NCBI RefSeq assembly: GCF_001418085.1
Contig: NZ_LIQH01000039.1
Span: forward strand, 372,001 to 436,000
Direction: 5' to 3'
From: Lacinutrix algicola
Lineage (GTDB): Bacteria; Bacteroidota; Bacteroidia; Flavobacteriales; Flavobacteriaceae
Length of the DNA: 64,000 nucleotides
A model generated the notes under the pieces. It did not search any database and was not told the origin of the DNA. It saw only the letters and a program-made list of their open reading frames with translations. The first letter of the stretch is position 1. Each line of letters opens with the position of its first letter. This document shows positions 43,544 to 53,248 of this stretch, in pieces. The translations under genes and the position numbers were made by a program.

Positions 43544-45075
43544 TAATAATTATCAGGGTTTTCAATAATATCTTTAGCTCTTAACTTAATGTTATGTAAA
43601 TCTTCAGGGTTCATTTTGTTTAATAAACTATACATCATTTTCATTCTAAAATTAGTGTTTAATTTTTCGCGTTTATCATCTAAAAAATTCCAGTACAAAC
43701 TATTAAAAGGGCAGGCTTTATCTCCATTTTTTTCTTTTTTATTATAATAACAATCATCGCAATAGTTACTCATTTTACTAATATAACTGCCGCTAGAAAC
43801 ATAAGGTTTTGTTGCTATTTTTCCGCCATCGGCAAACTGGCTCATACCTCTGGTATTAGGTAACTGAACCCATTCTACAGCATCTACATATATACCTAAA
43901 TACCATGCATCGACTTCATCAGGATTAATTTGTGTTAACAATGCATAATTACCAGTAATCATTAAACGTTGAATATGGTGTGCATAACCATTATCTAAAG
44001 AATTAGTTATTGCATTTTTTAGACAATTCATTTTTGTGTTTCCTGTCCAAAAAAAGTCTGGTAATGTATTTGTGTTTTCTAAATAATTAAGCGTTTTATA
44101 CTCTGGCATTAAAGCCCAATACATACCACGCATATATTCTCGCCAACCAATAATTTGCCTAATAAAACCTTCTACTTGAGAAATATTAATAGATTCACCA
44201 TGTTTTGTCCAGTAATTTAGCACAGTTTTTACAATTGCTTTTGGCGAAATTATTTTGCAATTCATCGCAAAAGATAAGCGAGAGTGGAAGAGGTACACCT
44301 GCTCGGTATGCATAGCATCTTGATAATCTCCGAAATGAATTAATAAATGCTCACAAAAATATTTTAACTGTTCTAATGCTTGTTTTCTATTGATTGGGTA
44401 TTCGAAATACTTAGAATTAAAATGACCGATAGTTTCAATTTTTTCAGATTTTATTACTGATATAATTTCTGAAACATCATTTTTAAAAACCTTAAAATCA
44501 GGAATACTTTCTTTTTCTTTCCATTTGTTTCTATTACTTTTATCGTAATTCCATTTACCACCTTCTGGTTGTCCAGCAACTATTAATATATCATGTTTTT
44601 TACGCATGTCTCTATAAAAACTTTCCATGACCCACTGTTTTTTATTTTTAAAAAAAGTAGCCAAATCTTGTCTTTTGGTATAGAAATGCTCGGTAGAATA
44701 AACCTTAGATTTTATAGAAAGTGTTTTACAAAACGTTACAAGTTGTTCGTCTAGCCTATATTCATCGGGTTCTTGATATTCAAAATTTTCTATATCAAGT
44801 TGTTTAATTAATTGATTAAGATTATCTGAAAGGTTTTGAGTATTCTCCTTAGCATTTAAATTATAGTATACGACTTTACAACCGCTAGTTTGTAATTCTT
44901 TTGAAAATTCTCGCATTGCAGCAAAGAATCCTATCACTTTTTGAAGGTGATGTATTACATAGTCTGTTTCTTGGCGCATTTCAAAAAAACAGTAAACATA
45001 ATTGCTTTGGTCTCCATTAAACCAAGAATGTTTGCTGTTAAGTTGGTCTCCTAATATTAGTCTTAATGTTTTCAA
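43543..45075 (-). CDS. FeS-BCP type (6-4) photolyase/cryptochrome-family protein
   Basis: About 510 residues, of the bacterial FeS-BCP group typified by Agrobacterium PhrB, which repairs (6-4) photoproducts. N-terminal [18 protein letters not shown] is typical. Four cysteines for a [4Fe-4S] cluster are in place: MNCLKN and, later, CDDC followed after 12 residues by ACPFN, the same spacing as in PhrB. I favour a TTG start at 45075, 8 bp after the preceding stop, because family homology begins exactly there; an ATG at 45108 would overlap the upstream gene by 25 bp. Flavin antenna is probably lumazine-type. Confidence 0.92.
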   Translation of the reverse strand: MKTLRLILGDQLNSKHSWFNGDQSNYVYCFFEMRQETDYVIHHLQKVIGFFAAMREFSKELQTSGCKVVYYNLNAKENTQNLSDNLNQLIKQLDIENFEYQEPDEYRLDEQLVTFCKTLSIKSKVYSTEHFYTKRQDLATFFKNKKQWVMESFYRDMRKKHDILIVAGQPEGGKWNYDKSNRNKWKEKESIPDFKVFKNDVSEIISVIKSEKIETIGHFNSKYFEYPINRKQALEQLKYFCEHLLIHFGDYQDAMHTEQVYLFHSRLSFAMNCKIISPKAIVKTVLNYWTKHGESINISQVEGFIRQIIGWREYMRGMYWALMPEYKTLNYLENTNTLPDFFWTGNTKMNCLKNAITNSLDNGYAHHIQRLMITGNYALLTQINPDEVDAWYLGIYVDAVEWVQLPNTRGMSQFADGGKIATKPYVSSGSYISKMSNYCDDCYYNKKEKNGDKACPFNSLYWNFLDDKREKLNTNFRMKMMYSLLNKMNPEDLHNIKLRAKDIIENPDNY

Positions 45076-45083
45076 ATTGTATT

Positions 45084-46394
45084 TTAAAATAGTGTATCCT
45101 GTAACCATAAGCGTTGAAACTTTCCAGAACTATCATATCGCTCTGCTTGAAGTTTAACATTAAATATTCTATCTCTAGGATCGTTGCCAACACCAGAAAC
45201 ATAGAGCCAATTTCCATAATTGCTATGCACATCGTAATCTATAAGCATAGATTCAAAATAAGCGGCACCAATGCGCCAATCTAGTTTTAGAGTTTTAGCA
45301 AAATAGCTTGCTACATTTTGTCTGCCGCGATTACTTATCCAACCTGTTTTTTGCAATTCTATCATATTTGCATTTACAAAAGGTTCGTTAGTTTTTCCAT
45401 TAATCCAATTTTGAATGTCTTTTTCAAAAGTATGCCATTGGTAATCTTTATTTAAAAGGCCTTCAATTTTAAAGATTTTATTACCATGTTTTAAAGACAC
45501 GTATTTGAAGTAATCTCTCCATATTAGTTCGAAAATTAACCAATAAGTCGATTGGTTTTTAAAATGAATAGCCTCAAATTCTTTTACTTTATAATAGATA
45601 GTTTTTGCACTTAAACTGCCATTAGCCAACCAAGGTGAAAATTTCGAGCTAAAATCTTTTCCTATTAAACCATTTCTTGTTTTTTTATAAAAGCCAAGTT
45701 TTTTAGTTTCAAAAAAATAATTATTTAGATGTTTTAAAGCTTCGGTTTCTCCTCCTTTTAATGGAAAAGCTGAATTTGGATGATTGGTAAAATCTTCAAA
45801 ACCTAAATCTTTTAAAGTGGGAACAGAAGTAGTGTTTCTTACAGCATTATTCTTATTAATATTAGTAATTGAATTTTCTGAACGAATTATGCATTGTTTT
45901 TCAACATGTTTTCTAAAATCTGTAAATACGCTTGGTAAATTTTTAATATCGAATTTTAAATCTTCAGGATGGTATAAAAACTGATTGTAGGCTTGATAAA
46001 CTGTTAAGGTGTCATCCCAAATAACCCTAACAAGCTTATAAATACTATACTCTTCTTCTGTCCATTCTTTTTGAAGGTATAAGGCATCAAACTCGTATTG
46101 CGCTTCTAAATTTGCAATGCAAGTTTCAGGATAATCGTTAAAAACATAAAGAGGAATCCCAAGATTGGATAGTTGTATTTTTAAATCTGAAATAGTTTCA
46201 ATTAGAAATTTTGTTCTAAATTTTTGTGTTTTTTTAAATCCAAATTTATCCTTCTCAAAATGTCGTGGCTCAAAACAATATACAGCAATAACAGTATCAC
46301 TATTTCTAATAGCATTTAAAAGAGAACTATTATCGTTAATTCTTAGATCATTTCTAAACCAAACTAGACTTGTTTTGCTTTGTTTTTGCTGCAT
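45084..46394 (-). CDS. DASH-family cryptochrome
   Basis: A 436-residue cry-DASH protein. [17 protein letters not shown] opens the antenna domain; the FAD domain shows [36 protein letters not shown], the [26 protein letters not shown] stretch and [22 protein letters not shown] in pieces, which are DASH-specific. These proteins repair pyrimidine dimers in single-stranded DNA and may signal. The gene's start overlaps the DUF2256 gene by 31 bp and its stop precedes the FeS-BCP start by 8 bp. Confidence 0.93.
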   Translation of the reverse strand: MQQKQSKTSLVWFRNDLRINDNSSLLNAIRNSDTVIAVYCFEPRHFEKDKFGFKKTQKFRTKFLIETISDLKIQLSNLGIPLYVFNDYPETCIANLEAQYEFDALYLQKEWTEEEYSIYKLVRVIWDDTLTVYQAYNQFLYHPEDLKFDIKNLPSVFTDFRKHVEKQCIIRSENSITNINKNNAVRNTTSVPTLKDLGFEDFTNHPNSAFPLKGGETEALKHLNNYFFETKKLGFYKKTRNGLIGKDFSSKFSPWLANGSLSAKTIYYKVKEFEAIHFKNQSTYWLIFELIWRDYFKYVSLKHGNKIFKIEGLLNKDYQWHTFEKDIQNWINGKTNEPFVNANMIELQKTGWISNRGRQNVASYFAKTLKLDWRIGAAYFESMLIDYDVHSNYGNWLYVSGVGNDPRDRIFNVKLQAERYDSSGKFQRLWLQDTLF

Positions 46395-46516
46395 TTTTCA
46401 CTACAATATTTTACATTCTCCCATTCCTTTTTCCACTTTTTACGCCAGGAGAATGGGAGGTTGCAAGTGTAACATATTTTAGATGGTAAATTTTGTTTTT
46501 TAATACCTTTAGGCAT
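46364..46516 (-). CDS. DUF2256 family zinc-ribbon protein
   Basis: A 50-residue protein with four cysteines: KICYTC (Cys15, Cys18) and KYCSEKC (Cys38, Cys42), with the [11 protein letters not shown] segment between, the DUF2256 signature. It is a likely zinc ribbon and is commonly encoded beside photolyase/cryptochrome genes. It overlaps the SDR stop upstream by 8 bp and the cry-DASH start downstream by 31 bp. It is easily missed because of its size. Function unknown; a DNA-binding accessory role is possible. Confidence 0.9.
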   Translation of the reverse strand: MPKGIKKQNLPSKICYTCNLPFSWRKKWKKEWENVKYCSEKCSKNKAKQV

Positions 46517-47933
46517 TTGCAAGTTTCTTTATCATGCCATTAAATATTAAACCATGAAAAGGTAAAACGCTGTACCAATATAATCTTCCAGCTAATCCTT
46601 TTGGTCTAAAAACTGCACGTTGGTAAACTTTACCTTTTGCTACTCTAAATTCTAACCAAGCTTCTCCAGGAAGTTTCATTTCAGCAAAAAGTAATAGTCT
46701 TTTGTTTTCCTCATCAGCTAAAAGCACACGCCAAAAATCTAATGCATCTCCTGTTTTAATAGTGTCTTTATTAGTGCGACCTCTACGAAGACCAATACCT
46801 CCAACCATTTTGTCTAAAAATCCACGAATTCTCCATAAAGTAGTACCATAATACCAACCATTTTCGCCTCCTATAGCACATATTTTAGCGAATGTTCTGT
46901 CTTCATCTAAAACCTTGAGTTCTTTAACATCTTTAAAGCAGCCGTATTTTGGGACATTAATATATTTTGTAGAAATACGCTTTTTTTCTCTACTACTGGC
47001 AAAAGAATCTTTCCAACTTGAAACAATACTGTTTTGCTTAATTCTTACAAAAGCAAATTTTAATGCTTCTTCGTAAGTCATTGGATTAATATCTAATAGA
47101 GTATTGATATCACTAGTTTTACCAATAATTTCAACACCCATACTATTTACTAAAGTTCTAGCCAATTTGTATGATGTAGATGTTACAAAATAAAGCCAGT
47201 AACTAGATAATTGAGGTGTCATTATTGGAAAAGTAAGGATATATCTTTTCAAATTTCGCGACTTAGCAAACCTTAATAAAAGCTCTTTATAAGTTAAAAT
47301 TTCTGGTCCAAAAATATCATAAGATGTATTATATAACCTTTTATCTCCTAAACTACGGGTTAAAAAAGTAAGTACATCTCTTATTGCAATAGGTTGTGTT
47401 TTGGTATTTAGCCATTTAGGAGCTACCATTACTGGTAATTTTTCTACTAAATCTCTAATAATTTCGAAAGAACTACTTCCTGACCCAACTATAATACCGG
47501 CTTTAAAAACAGTTAAAGCATACTTAGATGAGTTTAGTATGTTTTCCACATTTTTGCGTGAAAGTAAATGCTTAGATAACTTAGTGTCGTTAGTAATGCC
47601 ACTTAAATAGATAACCTGTTTGCAATCTGTTTTTTCTATATCTGTTTTAAAGTTAATAGCACAATCGTTTTCCATTTGTTGAAAACGGGAAATAGAGTTA
47701 GACATAGAATGTATTAGATAATATGCGGCATCTATATCTTTAGGTATGTTTTCTAAGGTATCTTCGTTTAAAAAATCGACTTCAATAACTTTAACATTGT
47801 CTTCCTTACTATAGCGTTTTTCGGTACGTAGTTTACCTCTTACAGCACAAATTACAGTATGACCTTGTTCTATAAGTAACGGAATAATGCGTTTACCTAT
47901 ATAACCTGTTGCACCTGTAACTAATATTTTCAT
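46509..47933 (-). CDS. SDR-family oxidoreductase with C-terminal DUF2867
   Basis: A 474-residue protein. The N-terminal ~290 residues are an atypical extended SDR (Rossmann [14 protein letters not shown]), and the C-terminal ~180 residues form the DUF2867 domain ([41 protein letters not shown]). The pair is common next to photolyase genes in marine bacteria. The substrate is unknown; a role in lipid or pigment reduction is a guess. DUF2256 and cry-DASH follow with overlaps. Confidence 0.92.
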   Translation of the reverse strand: MKILVTGATGYIGKRIIPLLIEQGHTVICAVRGKLRTEKRYSKEDNVKVIEVDFLNEDTLENIPKDIDAAYYLIHSMSNSISRFQQMENDCAINFKTDIEKTDCKQVIYLSGITNDTKLSKHLLSRKNVENILNSSKYALTVFKAGIIVGSGSSSFEIIRDLVEKLPVMVAPKWLNTKTQPIAIRDVLTFLTRSLGDKRLYNTSYDIFGPEILTYKELLLRFAKSRNLKRYILTFPIMTPQLSSYWLYFVTSTSYKLARTLVNSMGVEIIGKTSDINTLLDINPMTYEEALKFAFVRIKQNSIVSSWKDSFASSREKKRISTKYINVPKYGCFKDVKELKVLDEDRTFAKICAIGGENGWYYGTTLWRIRGFLDKMVGGIGLRRGRTNKDTIKTGDALDFWRVLLADEENKRLLLFAEMKLPGEAWLEFRVAKGKVYQRAVFRPKGLAGRLYWYSVLPFHGLIFNGMIKKLANA

Positions 47934-48000
47934 GGCTCTAATTCAATTGTCTATAATCACTTAATTATGATTATTAATATACTCTTTAATTTTTGAATAT

Positions 48001-48615
48001 TTATTTCGGTCTTTGGTATTCTAATCTTTCTTTTAACTTAGGAAAAGTATAACCATCTAAGCCATTAATTGCAGCAACGTTTGCTTCAGATAGGTTTACA
48101 AAACCATCATCAGTCACTATATCTTCATTTATATAAAGTCCTTGTATTTCTCCTAAAACTAAAATGGTTCCATTTTCTTTAATATTATATTCTCCAACAA
48201 ACTTCATCTCCATTTGAATAGGTGAGTGCTTTACAAAAGGAGCAAAGCAGTTTTCTTTATATTCTGAAATTAGATTTGTTTTATCGAACTCTGAAATATC
48301 TGAATAGTATTTAGCCGAAGTATGATGCGCTTCTTTAAAATTAGATTCATGTATGTGGTTTATAGTATAAATACCAGTCTCTTTTATATTTTTGTAAGTA
48401 TCTCTAGTAACCGTTGTTGGTCTACAAAAGAAGCTTAAAATTGGAGGATTAGAACCAACGTGAGTGACAGAACTAAATACAGCAACATTTTCTATACCTT
48501 CTTTAGATTTTGTACCAATTAAGTTGGCCGATTTAAAGCCAGAGCAACTATTGATAAGGTTTATTTTATAGAGATGTTGTAAATTATTAATATCCTCTAA
48601 ACTAAAATATGGCAT
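48001..48615 (-). CDS. Flavin reductase-family (FMN-binding split-barrel) protein
   Basis: A 204-residue protein with the split-barrel flavin reductase fold: SCSGFKSANLIGTKSKEGIENVAVFSSVTHVGSNPPILSFF in short blocks, with NHIHESN and GEYNI typical. Members bind FMN and may reduce it for partner enzymes or act on Fe(III). It begins immediately after the ABC1 kinase stop (no gap), and the SDR gene follows after 67 bp. Its place in a block of flavoenzymes is suggestive. Confidence 0.9.
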   Translation of the reverse strand: MPYFSLEDINNLQHLYKINLINSCSGFKSANLIGTKSKEGIENVAVFSSVTHVGSNPPILSFFCRPTTVTRDTYKNIKETGIYTINHIHESNFKEAHHTSAKYYSDISEFDKTNLISEYKENCFAPFVKHSPIQMEMKFVGEYNIKENGTILVLGEIQGLYINEDIVTDDGFVNLSEANVAAINGLDGYTFPKLKERLEYQRPK

Positions 48616-49926
48616 CTATAATGTTTTGTAATTATTGATTTTAATGTCTTGCGCTTTTAAATCGAACATTAAATTATACAAGCCAAAAAATGTACGGTTT
48701 ATATAGATAAAATGCTTAGATCCTCTGTTACCATTCATTTTACGAAGCTCAGCACTTTTACTGTATTTCTGACCCAACTCTGTTATTTTTCCGAAGAATT
48801 CAGGATCCGAAAAATCAAAGGTTTCGCTTTGTAATGGTTGAGTAAATAGACTTAGCATTTCGTGGAATAAGCTTCTGAAAAATTCTAATTCTTCAGGAGA
48901 ATCATCTTCTCTTAAAATCTCTAATTGATACATTTTAGTATTAAAAATTTCAGCATTATCAATACTTTCTCTTTTTGCTAATTCAAAATAAGGAACGTAG
49001 AATTCTTCCGGAATGGTTTTCATGCAACCAAAATCTAAAGCTATTAATTCGCCTTTTTCTGAAATTAAAAAATTTCCCGGATGCGGATCGGCATGTACTT
49101 TTTTAAGTTCGTGCATTTGAAACATATAAAAGTCCCAAAGTGCTTGGCCTATTTTATTAGCTTTTTCTTGATTGGTGTTATGTGCAGTGAACTCACTTAA
49201 ATGCTCACCGTCCATCCAATCCATTGTAATTATTCTTTCAGAAGACAAGTCTTCATAATACTCAGGAAATTTAAGATTAAGAATGTGTTTACAGGCAGCA
49301 ACAATCTCTTTACTTTGTGCTATTTCAAGTATGTAATTGGTTTCTTCAATCAATTTATTTTCTACTTCCTTAAAATACTTATCGCTATCTTTTCCTTTAA
49401 TATTAAACATTTGTATAGCAATAGGTTTAACCATCGCTAAATCACTAGAAATACTATCTGCGACACCTGGATATTGAATTTTCACAGCAAGTTTCTTCCC
49501 ATCTTTTTCTGCTAAATGTACTTGACCAATACTGGCAGCATTAACGGACGTTGAATTAAAGGTGTCGTAGATTTCGTTAGGCAATTTGCCAAAGTATTTC
49601 TTAAATGTTTTAATTACTAAAGGCGCAGAAAGTGGCGGTACAGAAAATTGCGCAAGAGAAAATTTTTCCACATAAGCTTGTGGTAAAATACTCTTTTCCA
49701 TACTTAGCATTTGTGCTACTTTTAAGGCACTTCCTTTAAGTTTTTTTAGTCCGTCGTAAATATCTTCAGCATTATTCTCATTTAAACGAGACTTAGCTTC
49801 TTCTTCAGTTTTAGTTAATTTATCTCCATAATATTTAAGATAATTAACACCAACTTTTGCACCTGTTTGTACAAGTTTTGAAGCACGCTGAATTTTAGAT
49901 GTTGGTATTTTGTCTATTGTTTTCAA
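48616..49926 (-). CDS. ABC1/UbiB/AarF family atypical kinase
   Basis: A 436-residue atypical kinase of the UbiB/ADCK group, which support quinone or lipid metabolism and stress tolerance. Conserved features: LKVAQMLSM (the KxGQ-like motif with Val/Ala changes), NAASIGQVHLAE, LAVKIQYPG, and VHADPHPGNFLI with LIALDFGCMK, the catalytic and metal-binding loops. No C-terminal membrane anchor is evident. It follows the TetR gene by 18 bp. Plant relatives are linked to photo-oxidative stress in chloroplasts; that parallel is an inference. Confidence 0.9.
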   Translation of the reverse strand: MKTIDKIPTSKIQRASKLVQTGAKVGVNYLKYYGDKLTKTEEEAKSRLNENNAEDIYDGLKKLKGSALKVAQMLSMEKSILPQAYVEKFSLAQFSVPPLSAPLVIKTFKKYFGKLPNEIYDTFNSTSVNAASIGQVHLAEKDGKKLAVKIQYPGVADSISSDLAMVKPIAIQMFNIKGKDSDKYFKEVENKLIEETNYILEIAQSKEIVAACKHILNLKFPEYYEDLSSERIITMDWMDGEHLSEFTAHNTNQEKANKIGQALWDFYMFQMHELKKVHADPHPGNFLISEKGELIALDFGCMKTIPEEFYVPYFELAKRESIDNAEIFNTKMYQLEILREDDSPEELEFFRSLFHEMLSLFTQPLQSETFDFSDPEFFGKITELGQKYSKSAELRKMNGNRGSKHFIYINRTFFGLYNLMFDLKAQDIKINNYKTL

Positions 49927-49944
49927 TAGTTTGTGTTTATTAAA

Positions 49945-50604
49945 TTAGTTCATGTTTATTTTCTCTTTGAAAATAAATTTCCCAAAGTCTATTAAGCTTT
50001 TTAAAGGCGCAATATTTAGGACATCGAAACTGGTGTTAACAGATTTCTCTATAAAAACATCTGTTTTTTCGAAACTAGGTGAGGTATCGTCCATCCAAAA
50101 TTTCATAGTTAACAATAATTGTAACCAAGCCGACTCTGTAAGACCACGATTTTGAATTTTATCTAAACGCTCTTCTTTAACATCTATTAATTCTATTCCT
50201 AAATCTAGAATATAATGCGTGAAGCTTGATTTTAATTCAGCTAAAGCTTTAAAAGATTTTAAACTGTTTTTATGTTTGTGTAAAGCATAAACCACATAGC
50301 TTCTGTTAGCCGTTAAGGTTTCGAAAAAAGTAAAGTAGTAACTTAACAACTTATTCCTTGGCTCAAAATTTTGATAATCTTCACTATTATGTAAAGCTGC
50401 TATTGTATTATCATGAAACGCTTTAAATACATGTTTTTCTACTGCTTCAAAAGAGCCAAAGTATTCGTAAAACTTAGATTCTTCAAAGTTGTTATGCTTT
50501 GCAAAGCTGTAAACAGATTTAGGTTGTTGATCATGTTCTAAAACATAATCCATATAAAATGAAATGATATGATCTTGAGTGATATTTTTCTTTTTTGCCA
50601 TCAT
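49945..50604 (-). CDS. TetR-family transcriptional regulator
   Basis: A 219-residue regulator with an N-terminal HTH (ITQDHIISFYMDYVLEH... SVYSFAKHNNFEESKFYEYFGS) and an all-helical C-terminal ligand domain without a recognisable ligand motif. Two ATGs (50604, 50601) are possible starts. It is the first gene of the 17-gene minus-strand photolyase block, so it probably controls the block and itself. The upstream region contains TGTTTAAC-N14-GTTAAACA (50636-50665), a candidate operator. A MerR/LitR-type regulator, usual in proteobacterial counterparts, is absent. Confidence 0.88.
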   Translation of the reverse strand: MMAKKKNITQDHIISFYMDYVLEHDQQPKSVYSFAKHNNFEESKFYEYFGSFEAVEKHVFKAFHDNTIAALHNSEDYQNFEPRNKLLSYYFTFFETLTANRSYVVYALHKHKNSLKSFKALAELKSSFTHYILDLGIELIDVKEERLDKIQNRGLTESAWLQLLLTMKFWMDDTSPSFEKTDVFIEKSVNTSFDVLNIAPLKSLIDFGKFIFKEKINMN

Positions 50605-50635
50605 AAATAATATTTGATAGTATAAAGATACGAAA

Positions 50636-50665
50636 TGTTTAACTCTTTTTGGTAATTGTTAAACA
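50636..50665. promoter_or_regulatory. Candidate TetR operator in the divergent region
   Basis: Inverted repeat TGTTTAAC-N14-GTTAAACA, 32 bp upstream of the TetR start, in the 219-bp region shared with the DUF2911 gene. The inner TTGTT-A-AACAA is itself symmetric. Assignment to this regulator is by position only. Confidence 0.4.
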
Positions 50666-50823
50666 AAAATTAACGAGAGATTGTGAAATGCCATAACGAA
50701 AGGTGTTAGAAAAGTAGATTTCGATTCACTTTAATTATATTTACTTTAAGGTTTTCTTAACAAATTAAGCAACTCTTAATTCGTAATTTTACTTTTTAAA
50801 ATAACTCTAATCAAAAAAATATT

Positions 50824-51672
50824 ATGAAAAAATTACTAATGATTGCATTAGTTTTTACAGCATCTTTTACTGTAAATGCGCAAATTGAAACACCGCAGCC
50901 AAGTCCATCTGCAAAAGTAGAGCAGAAGGTAGGCTTAACAGATTTAACTTTAGAATATTCTAGACCAGGAATGAGAGGTCGTACTATATTTGGAGACCTA
51001 GTACCTTACGGTAAATTATGGAGAACAGGTGCAAACCAAAACTCTATGATTACTTTTAGTGACAATGTTACTATTGGAGGAAAAGAAGTAAAAGCAGGAT
51101 CTTACGCTATTTTTACAACACCAAACGAAAAGTCTTGGGATGTTGTTTTTTATGCTAATACTGATAACTGGGGAACACCTGCAAAATGGGATGAGAGCTT
51201 AGTTGCTGCAAAAGTTACTGTAGACGTTATGGAAATGCCAATGAAAATGGAAACTTTTACAATCCTTTTCGATGATTTAACTAACGATTCTGCAATGCTA
51301 GGTATCCTTTGGGAGAGCACATTTGTTGGTGTTAAAATTGAAGTTCCAACGGCTAAGAAAATGGATGCTAGCATCTCTAAAGTAATGAATGGACCTGGAG
51401 TATCAGATTATTATGGTGCTGCACGTTATAACTTAGAGTCTGGTGGAGACATTAAGCAAGCTGTTACTTGGATTGATAAAGCAATTGATATGTCTAAAGA
51501 TGATCCTAAATTTTGGATGTTACGTCAACAATCTTTAATCCATGCAAAAGCAGGAAACACTAAAATGGCTATAAAAGCAGCAAAAGCATCTTTAGCAGGT
51601 GCTGAGAAAGCTGGAAATGCTGATTATGTAAAAATGAATAAAGATTCTATTAAGACATGGGAGGAAATGTAG
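50824..51672 (+). CDS. DUF2911 domain-containing secreted protein
   Basis: A 282-residue exported protein with signal peptide ending VNAQ (about residues 1-20). The DUF2911 domain (about 30-170) shows VGLTDLTLEYSRPGMRGR, FGDLVPYGKLWRTGANQ, KAGSYAIFTTP and the late LGILWE. The remaining ~100 residues form a helical TPR-like tail (YYGAARYNLESGGDIKQAVTW). The domain is frequent in Bacteroidota and its function is unknown. Standing alone, with divergent TetR gene upstream and a bidirectional terminator downstream. Confidence 0.92.
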   Translation: MKKLLMIALVFTASFTVNAQIETPQPSPSAKVEQKVGLTDLTLEYSRPGMRGRTIFGDLVPYGKLWRTGANQNSMITFSDNVTIGGKEVKAGSYAIFTTPNEKSWDVVFYANTDNWGTPAKWDESLVAAKVTVDVMEMPMKMETFTILFDDLTNDSAMLGILWESTFVGVKIEVPTAKKMDASISKVMNGPGVSDYYGAARYNLESGGDIKQAVTWIDKAIDMSKDDPKFWMLRQQSLIHAKAGNTKMAIKAAKASLAGAEKAGNADYVKMNKDSIKTWEEM

Positions 51673-51692
51673 TCTAAACGACTTAAATCTCT

Positions 51693-51716
51693 TTATTATT
51701 ATTATTATTATTATTA
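51693..51716 (+). repeat. (TTA)8 microsatellite
   Basis: Eight uninterrupted TTA units in the 3' untranslated region between the DUF2911 stop and its terminator. Such tracts can vary in length by slippage; here no frame is affected. Confidence 0.9.
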
Positions 51717-51730
51717 GAATTTAATAATTT

Positions 51731-51762
51731 AAAAAGCGCAATCTTATGGATTGCGCTTTTTG
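51731..51762. terminator. Bidirectional terminator between DUF2911 and XRE genes
   Basis: AAAAAGCGCAATC-TTATG-GATTGCGCTTTTT between convergent genes; U-runs on both strands. Confidence 0.9.
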
Positions 51763-51766
51763 TATT

Positions 51767-51967
51767 TTATTCGTTTCCTTCAAGTATAAATAATTCTTCT
51801 ACAGGAATTTTAAAAAGTTTTGATAGTTTTAATGCTAGTACCGTAGATGGTACGTATTTGTTTTTTTCCATCGCATTAATAGTCTGTCTGCTTACACCAA
51901 TCTCATCGGCTAAAGCAGCTTGTGTTAAATCATGAATAGCACGTTGTACTTTTATATTATTCTTCAT
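51767..51967 (-). CDS. XRE-family helix-turn-helix transcriptional regulator
   Basis: A 66-residue single-domain regulator: IHDLTQAALADEIGVSRQTINAMEKNKYVPSTVLALKLSKLF is the HTH_3/YozG-like fold shown in short pieces, with the very common SRQTI recognition helix. Its 5' end overlaps the membrane protein gene by 11 bp, so the two form a pair seen in many Bacteroidota and Firmicutes genomes. It probably represses its own operon. No toxin motif is present in the partner. Confidence 0.93.
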   Translation of the reverse strand: MKNNIKVQRAIHDLTQAALADEIGVSRQTINAMEKNKYVPSTVLALKLSKLFKIPVEELFILEGNE

Positions 51968-52427
51968 CGCTATTCGATTTAAGTTTTATAAAGTTAAAAC
52001 GGAAAATAAAAAACAACAATGGTGTAAACATATTAAAAATTAGTATGTTAAAAAAGGTCATATCATAAACAAAAATAATTGTAAATATAAGTACAATATA
52101 ATTTACGATAATTGCCCAAACAAGTGATTCTTTGCGTAACGAATAACTAAACTCATCTTCAATTTTTTCTTTAGAAAAGCCAACTATTAGACCGCCTATT
52201 ATTATAATTAATGCTATGATTTCATCTAAAATACCATTTTTAATAATCTTGAAAAATGTGACTTCATCTGTTAAAAAATTACTATTGTAAATTGATAATA
52301 CTGGTATCTTTAAACTGTTATTATCTAATAAATTAGTGAATAGAATAACACCTGCTATTAAACCTACAGTTAATAATAGCCATCCAATTTTTTTGAATTT
52401 GTGTGGTAATAAATAATTTGATTTCAT
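51957..52427 (-). CDS. Uncharacterised membrane protein paired with XRE regulator
   Basis: A 156-residue protein with four hydrophobic segments (about residues 13-31, 66-84, 101-120, 125-143). No motif is recognised. The coupling with the small HTH regulator (11-bp overlap) is the usual arrangement for this type of four-helix membrane protein, whose role is unknown. The tail is Ser/Asp/Glu-rich. Confidence 0.78.
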   Translation of the reverse strand: MKSNYLLPHKFKKIGWLLLTVGLIAGVILFTNLLDNNSLKIPVLSIYNSNFLTDEVTFFKIIKNGILDEIIALIIIIGGLIVGFSKEKIEDEFSYSLRKESLVWAIIVNYIVLIFTIIFVYDMTFFNILIFNMFTPLLFFIFRFNFIKLKSNSDEE

Positions 52428-52540
52428 AATTGATTGTTTTTTGATTGATAAATAATTGATTTCTCAAATGTAAAACAAACTTTACATAAAGACAAGTAAA
52501 ATTGACTAATAATAACTGTTTGTAATTATTTTAGGCACAA

Positions 52541-52577
52541 AAAAAATCGTCTAAAAATTAATTTTAAACGATTTTTA
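52541..52577. terminator. Terminator between MarC gene end and the XRE pair promoter
   Basis: AAAATCGT-CTAAAAATTAATTTTAA-ACGATTTTT with internal complementarity; U-run on both strands. It lies 39 bp beyond the MarC stop when read on the minus strand. Confidence 0.8.
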
Positions 52578-52615
52578 TAATCTTGAAATTGAAGTTTTAA
52601 AGTATAATAATTTTA

Positions 52616-53230
52616 TTAATGCACCATATTAAAGTAATCTGAAATACCACTTAAAATACTCTGCACAGCATAAGAAGCCAGTATTAAACCCATAATTTTA
52701 CTAATTACAGTTATCCCATAATCTCCAATACTCTTTTGCAATTTATTAGCTGCTAAAAGAATTAAACATGTAAGAGCAATTACAACTAAAACTAACACTG
52801 TAGTTATGGTTTGTTGTTGCAAGCTATATATATGGTTATCTGTTAATAAAACAACAGCCATAATTGCACCCGGAGATGCAATAGATGGTATAGCAATAGG
52901 AAATATGGTAACGTGTTTGTAATCGGTAATTATATTTTTTTCTTGTTGTGGTTTGCCGTCCCCAAAAATCATGGTTAATGCAAATAGAAAAAGTATGACA
53001 CCTCCAGAAACTTGAAAAGCGTCTAAAGAAACCTTCATACCTTCTAATATTAGTTGCCCAATAACAATGAAAAATAATAGAATCAGAAAAGCAATTACAG
53101 AGGCACGGACTGCAATTTTCTTTTTGTGTACATTATCGAATTCTTTTGTAGCTTCTAAATAAACAGGTATGGATCCAATAGGATCTATAACTGCAAAAAT
53201 GAAAAAAATAGAAGTTAAAGTTTCAATCAT
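52616..53230 (-). CDS. MarC family (UPF0056) integral membrane protein
   Basis: A 204-residue, six-helix membrane protein of the MarC/NAAT family. FFIFAVIDPIGSIPVYLEATK at the N-terminus, VSGGVILFLFALTMIFG and FPIAIPSIASPGAIMAVVLLT are diagnostic. Despite the name, members are not proven to contribute to multiple antibiotic resistance; amino acid transport has been shown for an archaeal relative. Last gene of a run beginning with the PIG-L gene; 18 bp after the symporter stop. Confidence 0.93.
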   Translation of the reverse strand: MIETLTSIFFIFAVIDPIGSIPVYLEATKEFDNVHKKKIAVRASVIAFLILLFFIVIGQLILEGMKVSLDAFQVSGGVILFLFALTMIFGDGKPQQEKNIITDYKHVTIFPIAIPSIASPGAIMAVVLLTDNHIYSLQQQTITTVLVLVVIALTCLILLAANKLQKSIGDYGITVISKIMGLILASYAVQSILSGISDYFNMVH

Positions 53231-53248
53231 AAAAATTTAAAATATTTA

